Shown piece after piece: positions 40,359 to 48,623 of a DNA stretch of 64,000 nucleotides; position 1 is the stretch's first letter, and every line of letters starts with the position of its first letter. Source of the DNA: Bordetella parapertussis (GTDB taxonomy: Bacteria > Pseudomonadota > Gammaproteobacteria > Burkholderiales > Burkholderiaceae_C); assembly GCA_945901125.1 (NCBI GenBank), contig CAMDKD010000008.1, positions 19,016 through 83,015 on the forward strand, read 5' to 3'. A program made the position numbers and the translations under genes. The notes below the pieces were generated by a model, which saw nothing but the letters and a program-made list of their open reading frames with translations, was not told the origin of the DNA and searched no databases.

Positions 40359-41411
40359 ATGCATGCTCAACTGCTGGAATGGCTTTCTCACACCCGCCAC
40401 TTAGGTGCCTCCGATCTGCACTTAAGCGCAGGTCTGCCGCCCATGGTGCGCAGGCTCGGTCAATTGCAAGCGTTGGACGCTGCGCCTGTCAGTTCAGACA
40501 GCATGCACACGCTGCTTGCCGAAGCGCTGCCCGATTGGCCGCATTCATCCTCGGCGCTCACGGATACAAACATCACAAACCCGCACAACCAAGACCACGA
40601 CACAGCGGTTTCAGTGCCCGGCCTCGGCCGCTTTCGTGTCAATGTGTTCGCTCAGCAGCGCGGCTGGTCGTCGGTCTGGCGCGCCATTCCCTCAAGTATT
40701 CCGGCCTTGGCCGACATAGGTGCACCAGCGTCGCTGACGCAATGGGTCCAACAACCACATGGTTTGCTGCTGGTCACCGGCGCCACCGGCTCGGGCAAGT
40801 CCACCACCCTGGCCGCGCTGCTGCACCACATCAATTGCACCCAAGCTTTGCACATACTCACGCTGGAAGACCCGATCGAGTTCGAACACCAAAGCAGCCG
40901 CAGTCTGGTGCAACAACGCGCCGTGCCCGGTCACAGCCAGAGTTTTGATACCGCTTTGCGCGCTGCGCTGCGCCAGGACCCGGACGTCATCATGGTCGGC
41001 GAGTTGCGCGACCTGGCCACCATACGCCTGGCGCTAAGCGCTGCCGAAACCGGCCATCTGGTGCTGGCCACTTTGCACACACGCTATGCCACGCAAGCGG
41101 TGGAGCGCTTGGTGGATGTGTTTCCGGCCGAAGAAAAAGCGCTGGTGCGCAGCCAGCTCAGTTTGTCGCTGTTAGCCGTTGTTACACAAAGCTTGTGTTT
41201 GCATAAGGATGGTCAGCGCCGCGTGGCAGCGCACGAGGTGTTGTACGCCACACCGGCGGTGCGCAACCTGATTCGAGAGAGCAAAACCGCGCAATTGCCC
41301 AATACTTTGCAAACCGGCGCACAGTTTGGTATGCAAACCATGGCGCAGTCCCTTGAGAAACTGGTGAAGTCAGGCTTGATCAGTGCTGAAGAGGCTGCCC
41401 GGCACCTGTGA
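40359..41411 (+). CDS. pilT: Type IV pilus retraction ATPase PilT
   Basis: A 350-residue secretion ATPase. N-domain with SDLHLSAGLPPMVR; Walker A GATGSGKST at 141-149; Asp box LTLEDPIEFEH; Walker B DPDVIMVGELRDL; His box ATLHTRYA. It depolymerises pilin for twitching. Residues about 62-82 (SSALTDTNITNPHNQ) are a hydrophilic stretch unlike the usual PilT. It is next to yggS, as often in proteobacteria. No pilU follows here. Start from MHAQLLEWLSH. Confidence 0.9.
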   Translation: MHAQLLEWLSHTRHLGASDLHLSAGLPPMVRRLGQLQALDAAPVSSDSMHTLLAEALPDWPHSSSALTDTNITNPHNQDHDTAVSVPGLGRFRVNVFAQQRGWSSVWRAIPSSIPALADIGAPASLTQWVQQPHGLLLVTGATGSGKSTTLAALLHHINCTQALHILTLEDPIEFEHQSSRSLVQQRAVPGHSQSFDTALRAALRQDPDVIMVGELRDLATIRLALSAAETGHLVLATLHTRYATQAVERLVDVFPAEEKALVRSQLSLSLLAVVTQSLCLHKDGQRRVAAHEVLYATPAVRNLIRESKTAQLPNTLQTGAQFGMQTMAQSLEKLVKSGLISAEEAARHL

Positions 41412-41448
41412 CACATTAAGATCAGAAAAACCACTCAGGAAATCAACC

Positions 41449-42354
41449 ATGCCCCGCACCAACCCCAAAACCTACGAAGTCTCAACGCCCACCAAAGTCG
41501 CTTTCATCGGTCTGGGCGTCATGGGCTACCCCATGGCCGGTCACTTAGCGCTTGCCGGTCACCATGTCACTGTTTACAACCGCAACCCGGCCAAGGCCAA
41601 AGACTGGTGCGCCGAATTCCCCGGTCACGCCAGTGCTGCCACACCACGCGAAGCCGCGCAAGGCGCCGACATGGTGTTTTGCTGCGTCGGCAACGACCAT
41701 GATTTACGCGCTGTCATGCTCGGTGCCGACGGCGCACTGGCCGGCACGAAAAGCGGCGCTTTGCTGGTAGACCACACCACCGCATCCGCCGATGTGGCTC
41801 GCGAGTTGTTTGCGGCGGCCATTGCCAAAGGCGTGCATTTTGTCGACGCCCCGGTCTCAGGCGGCGAGGCTGGTGCCATCAACGGCATGCTGACCGTCAT
41901 GTGCGGCGGCGAATCAGCCGGCTTCGAGCGCGCCAAGCCCGTGGGCATGGCGTTTTCTAAAGCCTTTACCTTGATGGGCAACAGCGGTGCCGGTCAACTC
42001 ACCAAAATGGTCAACCAGATTTGCATTGCCGGTCTGGTGCAAGGCTTGTCTGAAGGTGTGGCCTTCGGACAGAAAGCCGGTTTGAACATGGAGCAGGTGC
42101 TGGAAGTCATAGGCAAGGGCGCGGCCCAAAGCTGGCAAATGGACAACCGCGGCAAAACCATGGTCGCCGACAAATTCGATTTTGGCTTTGCCGTGGACTG
42201 GATGCGCAAAGACTTAGGGCTGGTCATGGACGAGGCCAAACGCAACGGCGCGCGCGTACCGGTGACCGCGTTGGTGGATCAGTTTTATGCGGATGTGCAA
42301 GCCATGGGCGGCAACCGCATGGATACGTCCAGCTTGATCAAACGCTTGCGTTGA
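41449..42354 (+). CDS. Beta-hydroxyacid dehydrogenase (tartronate-semialdehyde/3-hydroxyisobutyrate type)
   Basis: A 301-residue NAD(P) dehydrogenase. Start MPRTNPKT, with GGAAATC-type ribosome site. Rossmann motif FIGLGVMGYPMAGHL; substrate motif FVDAPVSGGEAGAINGMLTV; catalytic Lys in GAGQLTKMVNQ. GarR (2-hydroxy-3-oxopropionate reductase) and HIBADH are both in this family. Since a RuBisCO operon and glcD are nearby, a role in glycerate formation from tartronate semialdehyde is possible, but no glyoxylate carboligase is seen. A terminator follows directly. Confidence 0.8.
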   Translation: MPRTNPKTYEVSTPTKVAFIGLGVMGYPMAGHLALAGHHVTVYNRNPAKAKDWCAEFPGHASAATPREAAQGADMVFCCVGNDHDLRAVMLGADGALAGTKSGALLVDHTTASADVARELFAAAIAKGVHFVDAPVSGGEAGAINGMLTVMCGGESAGFERAKPVGMAFSKAFTLMGNSGAGQLTKMVNQICIAGLVQGLSEGVAFGQKAGLNMEQVLEVIGKGAAQSWQMDNRGKTMVADKFDFGFAVDWMRKDLGLVMDEAKRNGARVPVTALVDQFYADVQAMGGNRMDTSSLIKRLR

Positions 42355-42361
42355 GCATAAA

Positions 42362-42388
42362 AAAACCACGGCGCGCAGCCGTGGTTTT
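42362..42388. terminator. Bidirectional rho-independent terminator
   Basis: AAAACCACGGC and GCCGTGGTTTT form an 11-bp perfect stem with a 5-nt loop (GCGCA), with A and T runs on either side, so it can stop transcripts from both sides. It lies between the convergent dehydrogenase gene (ends 42354) and dolP (ends 42406). Confidence 0.85.
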
Positions 42389-42405
42389 GATGGATAAAGA
42401 ACAGC

Positions 42406-43035
42406 TTATTTCTGGGCTTTATCTGCGGGCGGTGGCGGCAACAGATTGCGTAACTCTTCCTCGCTGATGATTTCAATCAATCTCACCACTTTATTCACAC
42501 CATTCACATTGCGGATGACGTTGGTGGCGCTGGTGGCTTCGCGTTGGGTGACACGACCCATCACATACACAGTGCCACGTTCGGTCACCACTTTGAAAGC
42601 ATTGGCGAACAAATCCCGGCTGTCGACCAGCGCGGCCTTTACCTTGGCCGACAACAGAAGGTCGTTGGAACGCGAACTCAGCGATGCGGGCTGCATGATA
42701 GAGAGTTCGTTGACCACTGCTTTGACGTTTTCCAGCTTCTCCAGCAAGCCTTCGACAATTTGCTTGTCACGTTCAGTGGCCACTTCACCGCTGAGCAAAA
42801 CCTGGCGGTTATAGCTGTTGATGTTCACATGGGCTCTTTCGCCCAAAGCGTCACGGATACGTGCAGAGCCGCGCAATTCAATGGTTTCGTCTTCCAGTTG
42901 TGCGCCGGAAGTTCGTCTGTCGCTGGCCACCATGGCGGTGCCAGCAAAACCGGCCAGCATGACCGGAGCGCATGCGCTCAAGCCCAGGCACATCAACATC
43001 ACCAGACCGGTGGCCTTCATATATTTGGTATTCAT
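42406..43035 (-). CDS. dolP: Double-BON-domain lipoprotein DolP/YraP
   Basis: A 209-residue lipoprotein: lipobox LSAC with the modified Cys at residue 22. Two BON domains follow (about 50-115 and 125-195), each with a V..G.V motif (VLLSGEVATERD, VYVMGRVTQREA). The C-terminus is Pro-rich. DolP sits at the inner face of the outer membrane and supports envelope integrity. Its ATG overlaps the upstream SIS-domain gene stop. This order (rsmI, yraN, diaA, dolP) is typical. Confidence 0.88.
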   Translation of the reverse strand: MNTKYMKATGLVMLMCLGLSACAPVMLAGFAGTAMVASDRRTSGAQLEDETIELRGSARIRDALGERAHVNINSYNRQVLLSGEVATERDKQIVEGLLEKLENVKAVVNELSIMQPASLSSRSNDLLLSAKVKAALVDSRDLFANAFKVVTERGTVYVMGRVTQREATSATNVIRNVNGVNKVVRLIEIISEEELRNLLPPPPADKAQK

Positions 43036-43631
43036 TCGGTATTCTCCTGTTCACCTAATAACTGATTGTCCACGCCATCGCACAATCCGTGCAAGACCAG
43101 CAAATGAACTTCTTGAATGCGGGCTTTTCTGTCGTGCGGCACGCAAATATGCACATCGGTTTCGCGCAACAGCTGGCGGATTTTGCCGCCGGCTTGTCCG
43201 GTCAACGCCACCACACTGAGCTCGCGCTCGTGCGCTGCATCAATCGCACGCAACAAATTGCCGGCTTGGCCGCTGGCAGACACCACCAGCAACACATCGC
43301 CAGGTTGGCCAAGAGCGCGTATTTGTTTGGCAAACACCTGATCCACGCCGTTGTCCTGTTGCACTGAGGTCAGCAGCACATTGTCAGCACTCAAAGCGAT
43401 GGCGCCAAGTTCAGGACGCTCGCGCTCAAAGCCTCCTACAAAGGTGGCGGCAAACATCTGTGTGAGCGCCGCCGAACCGCCGTTGCCGCAGGCCAGCACT
43501 TTGCCGCCGCCGGTGACACTGACCATGATCAACTGCACCGCCTCGGCCATGGGTTTGCTCAAAATCTGCGCCGACTGGTATTTCAAATCCGCGCTGTCGA
43601 TGAACAGCTGTTCAATGTGTTGCTCTAGCAT
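43032..43631 (-). CDS. diaA: SIS-domain protein DiaA/GmhA-like
   Basis: A 199-residue phosphosugar-binding (SIS) protein: VLACGNGGSAALTQMFAATFVG, ISASG-like VVSASGQAGNL and the segment IRQLLRETDVHICVPHDRK. Either phosphoheptose isomerase GmhA or the DnaA-binding protein DiaA; position between yraN and dolP favours DiaA. Start MLEQHIEQLF; upstream in-frame Met would enter yraN. The C-terminal EQEN... overlaps the dolP start by 4 nt. Confidence 0.78.
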   Translation of the reverse strand: MLEQHIEQLFIDSADLKYQSAQILSKPMAEAVQLIMVSVTGGGKVLACGNGGSAALTQMFAATFVGGFERERPELGAIALSADNVLLTSVQQDNGVDQVFAKQIRALGQPGDVLLVVSASGQAGNLLRAIDAAHERELSVVALTGQAGGKIRQLLRETDVHICVPHDRKARIQEVHLLVLHGLCDGVDNQLLGEQENTE

Positions 43632-43683
43632 GGCTTCATCATACCTTTGCAGAGTGACATGTAAGTGATGTTCGGGAAAGACT

Positions 43684-44082
43684 TCAGGCATCGAACGCGG
43701 CCTGTATCCATTGCAACTCTCCGGCTTGCACCACCACCACGTCAAACCGGCAAGCCGGCCAGTGTCGCCATCCGCTCAAATACACCTTGGCGGCGAACAC
43801 AATGCGCCGGCGTTTGACCGGGCCAATGCTGGCCAGTGCGCCGCCATGGCGCGCGTTGCTGCGGCTGCGAACTTCGACAAAAACCACCGTGCCCTGCGGG
43901 TCGCGCACAATCAGGTCAATCTCGCCGCCGCCACGTCCCGGCGTGCGGTAATTGCGCACCAGCAATTGCAGTCCGCGGTTTTGTAAAAACTCCAAGGCCT
44001 GCGCTTCGGCTTCATCGCCTTGGCGCTTGCTGTTGCGCGGTCTGCCTGACACCGAATGAGCTTTGTTTTGAGAGGTTTGCAT
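43684..44082 (-). CDS. yraN: YraN/UPF0102 family nuclease-fold protein
   Basis: A 132-residue protein with GDEAEAQALEFLQNRGLQLL and GEIDLIVRD followed by VVFVEVRSRSNARHGG, the restriction-endonuclease-like core of the UPF0102 family (E and D residues kept). Biochemical role is unknown. Its ATG (complement 44080-44082) shares one base with the divergent TTG of rsmI (44082-44084), so both genes start in the same spot. Confidence 0.9.
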   Translation of the reverse strand: MQTSQNKAHSVSGRPRNSKRQGDEAEAQALEFLQNRGLQLLVRNYRTPGRGGGEIDLIVRDPQGTVVFVEVRSRSNARHGGALASIGPVKRRRIVFAAKVYLSGWRHWPACRFDVVVVQAGELQWIQAAFDA

Positions 44083-44996
44083 TGAGTTCCCGCTATGAAG
44101 CCGCCTTGTCTGCGTCTCAACTGGCCTGCGAAGGCCAGGAGCATCCGGGCGGATGTTTGTATGTATTGGCCACGCCCATAGGCAACCTGGCCGACATCAG
44201 CCTGCGCGCACTGCATGTGCTGCAACTCGCCGACACCCTGGCCTGCGAAGACACGCGGCACAGCCAGTCGCTGTTGCGCCAATACGGTGTGGACAAACCC
44301 GGCGGCAGCTGGCTGGCGGTGCATCAGCACAACGAGGCCTCTGCTGCCGAACAAGTGATTCTGCGGCTGCAACAAGGCCAGCGGGTGGTTTATTTAAGTG
44401 ATGCAGGCACACCGGGCATCAGTGACCCGGGGGCGCGGCTGGCGGCTCTGGTACAGCTGGCGGGTTTGCGGGTCATGCCCATACCCGGCGCCAGCAGCCT
44501 CACCACCTTGATGAGCGCCAGCGGCTGCACAGGGGATGACGGTTTTGTCTTCATCGGCTTTCTGCCTAGCAAAGCCATGGAGCGCCAGCACCGGGTGCAA
44601 TTGATGGCGGCTGAGCCGCGCGCCCAAGTGTTTTTGGAAGCGCCGCACCGCATCGAAGCTGTGGCCCGCGACTTACAGGTCCTGGGCGACAGAACCTTGA
44701 CCGTCGGGCGCGAACTCACCAAACAGTTTGAAGAGATTGCCAGCATGCCGGCCGCTGCGTTTAGCTCTTGGTTGAATGAGTCGGCGCAACGTGTCAAAGG
44801 CGAGTTTGCGCTGGTATTGCATGCACTGCCTCAGCAACTGGACCGCATGGCCGAAGCAGAACGCGTGCTGGATTTGCTGTTGGCAGAACTGCCGGTGAAA
44901 ACCGCCGTGAAGCTGGCGGCAGACATCAGCGGCGCACCGCGCAATGCTTTGTACGCCTTGGCCTTGCAGAAAAAACCAGTAACCGACGCAGACTAA
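44082..44996 (+). CDS. rsmI: 16S rRNA (cytidine(1402)-2'-O)-methyltransferase
   Basis: A 304-residue SAM enzyme. Start is TTG at 44082-44084 with AGAGG upstream, because frame and family N-terminus (GCLYVLATPIGNL at about 25) agree and no ATG/GTG is nearer. VATPIGNLADIS, DTRHSQSLL, DAGTPGISDPG and GASSLTTLMSASG are diagnostic. RsmI 2'-O-methylates C1402 in the 30S decoding centre. The overlap with divergent yraN places its ribosome site inside the yraN coding region. No terminator with a T-tract follows. Confidence 0.92.
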   Translation: MSSRYEAALSASQLACEGQEHPGGCLYVLATPIGNLADISLRALHVLQLADTLACEDTRHSQSLLRQYGVDKPGGSWLAVHQHNEASAAEQVILRLQQGQRVVYLSDAGTPGISDPGARLAALVQLAGLRVMPIPGASSLTTLMSASGCTGDDGFVFIGFLPSKAMERQHRVQLMAAEPRAQVFLEAPHRIEAVARDLQVLGDRTLTVGRELTKQFEEIASMPAAAFSSWLNESAQRVKGEFALVLHALPQQLDRMAEAERVLDLLLAELPVKTAVKLAADISGAPRNALYALALQKKPVTDAD

Positions 44997-45055
44997 GCTA
45001 ACAATTGTTAGGTCTGCCCGTTTGTGCAGCTACTGCCGAGCTAATCGCTTTATCT

Positions 45056-46003
45056 TTATGTCACCAGATGTTGCGGTTTGTTGGCGACAAATGCTTCGAT
45101 GTTGTCTATCAACTGGTCGGCCAGAAACTGCATCGCCTGTTGCGAAGCCCAAGCCACATGTGGCGTGAGAATGAAATTCGGTGTGCGTATGTCCAGCAAA
45201 GGGTTGCCGTTGACCGGCGGCTCTTGCGTCAACACATCAAAGCCTGCGCCGGCAATCACGCCGGTTTCCAGCGCGGTTTTCAGCGCTTGTTCATCAACCA
45301 GACCACCACGCGACGTATTGATCAGCAAGGCGCTGCGCTTCATCTGCTGCAACTGCGGCATACCGATGAAATGCCGCGACTCGGGCGTGAGCGGGCAATG
45401 CAAGCTGATGATGTCGGATTCGGCAAACACACGGGCCGGGTCGACAAAATCCACGCCCGGGGCTTTGGGCGGCGCATGGTCGGCAAACAAGACATTCATG
45501 CCCAGAGCGCGCGCAATTTGCGCCGTGGCCTGGCCGAGCACGCCTTCGCCGAATATCCCCAAGGTGCTGCCGTGCAAGTCCTGTATCGGATGGTCAAAGA
45601 AACAGAATTGCTCTGCTTTTTGCCAGCGCCCGTTCAGCACATCGTCACGGTAGGCGATCAGGTTGCGCCGCAATGCGAATATCAGCGCAAACGCGTGTTC
45701 GGGCACGGTATGCACGGCGTAATTGCGGATATTGGCCACAGCGACGCCGCGTTCACGACAGGCATCCACATCGATCACGTCATAGCCGGTGGCGGCCATG
45801 GCAATCAGCTTGAGGTTTGGTAACTGGGCCAGTGTGTCACGGCGAATCGGCACTTTGTTGCTGATGGCAACGGTCGCATGTTGCAAACGCTCGACCACTT
45901 GATCAGGTCGGGTTTGCACATGCTCTGTCCATTCGTGCGCGAACGACGGCGTCCGCAGCTCAGCCCTTAACGATTGCCTGTCCAGAAATACGATTTTTTG
46001 CAT
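45056..46003 (-). CDS. hprA: D-2-hydroxyacid dehydrogenase, hydroxypyruvate reductase type
   Basis: A 315-residue NAD-dependent D-hydroxyacid dehydrogenase. Start ATG chosen at the second of two close Met codons, where AAGGA lies 5 nt upstream. The NAD loop is GIFGEGVLGQATAQIARALG; the catalytic Arg (INTSRGG), Glu (LTQEPP) and His (LTPHVAW) are present. It matches hydroxypyruvate/glyoxylate reductases. Its 5' end overlaps the sga stop by 44 nt. As last gene of the cbb unit it would make glycerate from hydroxypyruvate. Confidence 0.82.
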   Translation of the reverse strand: MQKIVFLDRQSLRAELRTPSFAHEWTEHVQTRPDQVVERLQHATVAISNKVPIRRDTLAQLPNLKLIAMAATGYDVIDVDACRERGVAVANIRNYAVHTVPEHAFALIFALRRNLIAYRDDVLNGRWQKAEQFCFFDHPIQDLHGSTLGIFGEGVLGQATAQIARALGMNVLFADHAPPKAPGVDFVDPARVFAESDIISLHCPLTPESRHFIGMPQLQQMKRSALLINTSRGGLVDEQALKTALETGVIAGAGFDVLTQEPPVNGNPLLDIRTPNFILTPHVAWASQQAMQFLADQLIDNIEAFVANKPQHLVT

Positions 46004-47213
46004 GCTCATCCTTGCTGATCACAGGGGCGCCTAATCCCGATGGAACGGTATGCTGACGCCAGTAGTTACCTGCTGCTGCTGCGCCACTGCCAGGTTGCAA
46101 TGGCACACCGCAATCTAGCATAGCCATTTCGGCACCGTTGATCGCAGCCATCAAATGCACTTCGTTCATGTCGCCCAAGTGGCCGATGCGAAACAACTTG
46201 CCAGCGACCTTGGACAATCCGCCGCCCAAAGACAGGTTGTAACGGCGATAGGCGCGGGCAATGACTTCGGTGCCTGCAATACCTGTGGGCAGCATGACTG
46301 CGGTGACTGTGTCTGAATGCCATTTGGCTTCAGCGGCACACAATTTGAGTTGCCAGCCTTGCGTCACCGCTGCACGCACACCTTCTGCCAAAAAGTGGTG
46401 GCGCGCAAACACATTGTCCAAACCTTCTTCTTGAATCATCTTCATGGATTCAATCAGGCCGTACATCAACGGCAATGCCGGTGTGTAGGGGAAGTAACCG
46501 GTGGCATTGCTTTGCAACATGTCTTGCAAATCAAAATAAGCGCGCTTGAGTGTGGCGGTTTTGTGCATATCGAGTGCTTTCGTGCTGGCACACAAAATAC
46601 CCAGACCGGCTGGCAGCATCAATCCTTTTTGTGAGCCACTGACCGCCATGTCAACACCCCAATCGTCAAACCGGAAATCAATACATCCCAGAGAAGAGAC
46701 GCAATCGACAAACAGCAATGCGGGGTGCGATGCATCGTCCAAGGCTTCGCGCACACCGGCGATGTCAGATGCCACACCGGTTGCGGTTTCGTTTTGGCAA
46801 GCCAGCACCGCTTTGAAGCTGTGCTGGGTATCGTTTTTCAAAATGTCTGCGAATTGCTGCAAGGGGACGCCAGTGCCCCATTCGCAGTCGACGATATGAA
46901 CATCAAGCCCGAGACGCTGACACATATCAATCCACAAATGACTGAACTGTCCGAAACGCGCTGCCAGCACTTTGTCGCCAGGCGACAAGGTATTGGTCAA
47001 CGCAGCTTCCCAGCATCCTGTGCCAGACGAGGGGAAGATAAAAGGCGTGCCATTTTTACTGCGGAAAATATCCTTCAAACCGGCCATGATGGCATGGGTC
47101 AGATGAGGGAAATTGGGCGAACGGTGATCCTCCATTGAAACCATCATGGCGCGTTGTATGCGTTCTGGCACGTTGGTGGGACCGGGTACAAACAAAAAAT
47201 TACGACCAGCCAT
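45960..47213 (-). CDS. Serine-glyoxylate type aminotransferase (class V)
   Basis: A 417-residue PLP enzyme: FVPGPTNVPERI at the start, PSSGTGCWEAAL, CQNETATGVASD, FVDCVSSLGCIDF and the Schiff-base Lys196 in SGSQKGLMLP. These are typical of serine-glyoxylate and alanine-glyoxylate aminotransferases in plants and methylotrophs. Substrates cannot be fixed from sequence, but glyA before it and hprA after it fit serine and glyoxylate. AAAGGAG precedes its ATG. The C-terminus is about 20 residues longer than many relatives. Confidence 0.83.
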   Translation of the reverse strand: MAGRNFLFVPGPTNVPERIQRAMMVSMEDHRSPNFPHLTHAIMAGLKDIFRSKNGTPFIFPSSGTGCWEAALTNTLSPGDKVLAARFGQFSHLWIDMCQRLGLDVHIVDCEWGTGVPLQQFADILKNDTQHSFKAVLACQNETATGVASDIAGVREALDDASHPALLFVDCVSSLGCIDFRFDDWGVDMAVSGSQKGLMLPAGLGILCASTKALDMHKTATLKRAYFDLQDMLQSNATGYFPYTPALPLMYGLIESMKMIQEEGLDNVFARHHFLAEGVRAAVTQGWQLKLCAAEAKWHSDTVTAVMLPTGIAGTEVIARAYRRYNLSLGGGLSKVAGKLFRIGHLGDMNEVHLMAAINGAEMAMLDCGVPLQPGSGAAAAGNYWRQHTVPSGLGAPVISKDEHAKNRISGQAIVKG

Positions 47214-47291
47214 GTGAACTCCTTTTAAATGTCAAAAACCAATATGGAACTGTTTTGGTACAACAAAAAAATGACGCCCCAACCAAGTGAA

Positions 47292-48587
47292 TCAAGGATG
47301 CAAAACCGCTTCTCCATACACAGGAAACGGGGCAACCAATTGAGCGACTTTGGAACGGATATGGGATATGTGCGCGGCGTCTTCAGGTGCTTCGAGCACA
47401 TCAGCAATCAAATGCGCTGTCATGCGCGCTTGCTCTTGACCAAAACCACGCGTCGTCATGGCCGGTGTGCCTAAGCGGATGCCACTCGTCACCATGGGTT
47501 TTTCCGGGTCATTAGGAATGCCGTTTTTATTGCAGGTGATGTGTGCCTGACCCAATGCCAGTTCGGCAGCTTTGCCGGTGATGCCTTTGGCACGCAAATC
47601 AACCAGCATGACATGGCTTTCGGTGCGGCCGCTGACAATGCGAAAGCCACGCTCGACCAAGGTTTTGGCCAAGGTGTCAGCGTTCAGTAAAACCTGTTGC
47701 TGGTAGCTTTTGAATGCCGGTTGCAGGGCTTCATGAAACGCTGTCGCCTTGCCTGCGATCACATGCATCAAAGGACCGCCCTGCATACCCGGGAAGACTG
47801 CGCTGTTGATTTTTTTCGACATCTCTTCGCTGTTCGTCAAGATGATGCCGCCGCGCGGTCCGCGCAAACTTTTGTGGGTGGTTGAAGTGACCACATCGGC
47901 ATAGGGCACTGGATTGGGATAGACGCCGCCGGCGATCAAGCCCGAGTAATGCGCCATGTCAACCATCAGGTATGCGCCAATGCTCTTGGCCACTTGAGCA
48001 AACCGCTGCCAGTCGATTTTGAGTGCGTACGCAGAAGCGCCTGCAATGATGAGTTTGGGCTTATGGGTGTGGGCCATGCGTTCCATGGCGTCGTAATCGA
48101 TTTCCTCTGCGGCGTTCAAGCCATAGCTCACCACGTTGAACCATTTGCCGCTCATGTTCAGATGCATGCCGTGCGTCAAATGACCGCCTTCGGCCAAGCT
48201 CATGCCCATGATGGTGTCGCCTGGTTGCAGCAAGGCCAGAAATACAGCTTGGTTGGCTTGCGAACCGGAATTTGCTTGCACATTGACGAAATTCGCTCCG
48301 TAGAGTTGCTTGAGTCGATCAATACACAGTTGCTCGACCATGTCGACAAACTCACATCCGCCGTAGTAACGCTTGCCCGGGTAACCTTCAGCGTATTTGT
48401 TGGTCAGAATGGAGCCTTGCACCCGCATGACAGCCGGGCTGGTGTAGTTTTCAGATGCAATCAGCTCAATGTGTTGCTCCTGACGCTGCGCCTCTTGCAG
48501 CACCGCTGACCAGAGCTGCGGGTCGCTTTGAGAAATATCGCCGTGGTCAGGAAAGGCGGTCAATGGGCGGGTGGTTTTGTTCAACAT
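47292..48587 (-). CDS. glyA: Serine hydroxymethyltransferase
   Basis: A 431-residue GlyA: ELIASENYTSPAVMR, NKYAEGYPGKRYYGG, DMAHYSGLIAGGVYPNP and the PLP Lys in TSTTHKSLRGPRGG. It interconverts serine and glycine with tetrahydrofolate. The N-terminus MLNKTTRPLTAFP is slightly extended. The Shine-Dalgarno is weak. Placed in the cbb unit between fba and sga, its likely local role is to convert two glycines to serine in glycolate salvage; it may also be the sole housekeeping GlyA. Confidence 0.93.
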   Translation of the reverse strand: MLNKTTRPLTAFPDHGDISQSDPQLWSAVLQEAQRQEQHIELIASENYTSPAVMRVQGSILTNKYAEGYPGKRYYGGCEFVDMVEQLCIDRLKQLYGANFVNVQANSGSQANQAVFLALLQPGDTIMGMSLAEGGHLTHGMHLNMSGKWFNVVSYGLNAAEEIDYDAMERMAHTHKPKLIIAGASAYALKIDWQRFAQVAKSIGAYLMVDMAHYSGLIAGGVYPNPVPYADVVTSTTHKSLRGPRGGIILTNSEEMSKKINSAVFPGMQGGPLMHVIAGKATAFHEALQPAFKSYQQQVLLNADTLAKTLVERGFRIVSGRTESHVMLVDLRAKGITGKAAELALGQAHITCNKNGIPNDPEKPMVTSGIRLGTPAMTTRGFGQEQARMTAHLIADVLEAPEDAAHISHIRSKVAQLVAPFPVYGEAVLHP

Positions 48588-48623
48588 ATGCGAAGAAGGT
48601 GTTGCGGTTATTGAAAAATTGGG

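Noticed and set aside
44989..45016. Inverted repeat CTAACAATTGTTAG with outer CAGAC/GTCTG arms between rsmI and hprA as terminator
   Set aside because: Symmetry is good but no T-tract follows on either strand and the stem has an unpaired insert, so it was not called as a terminator.
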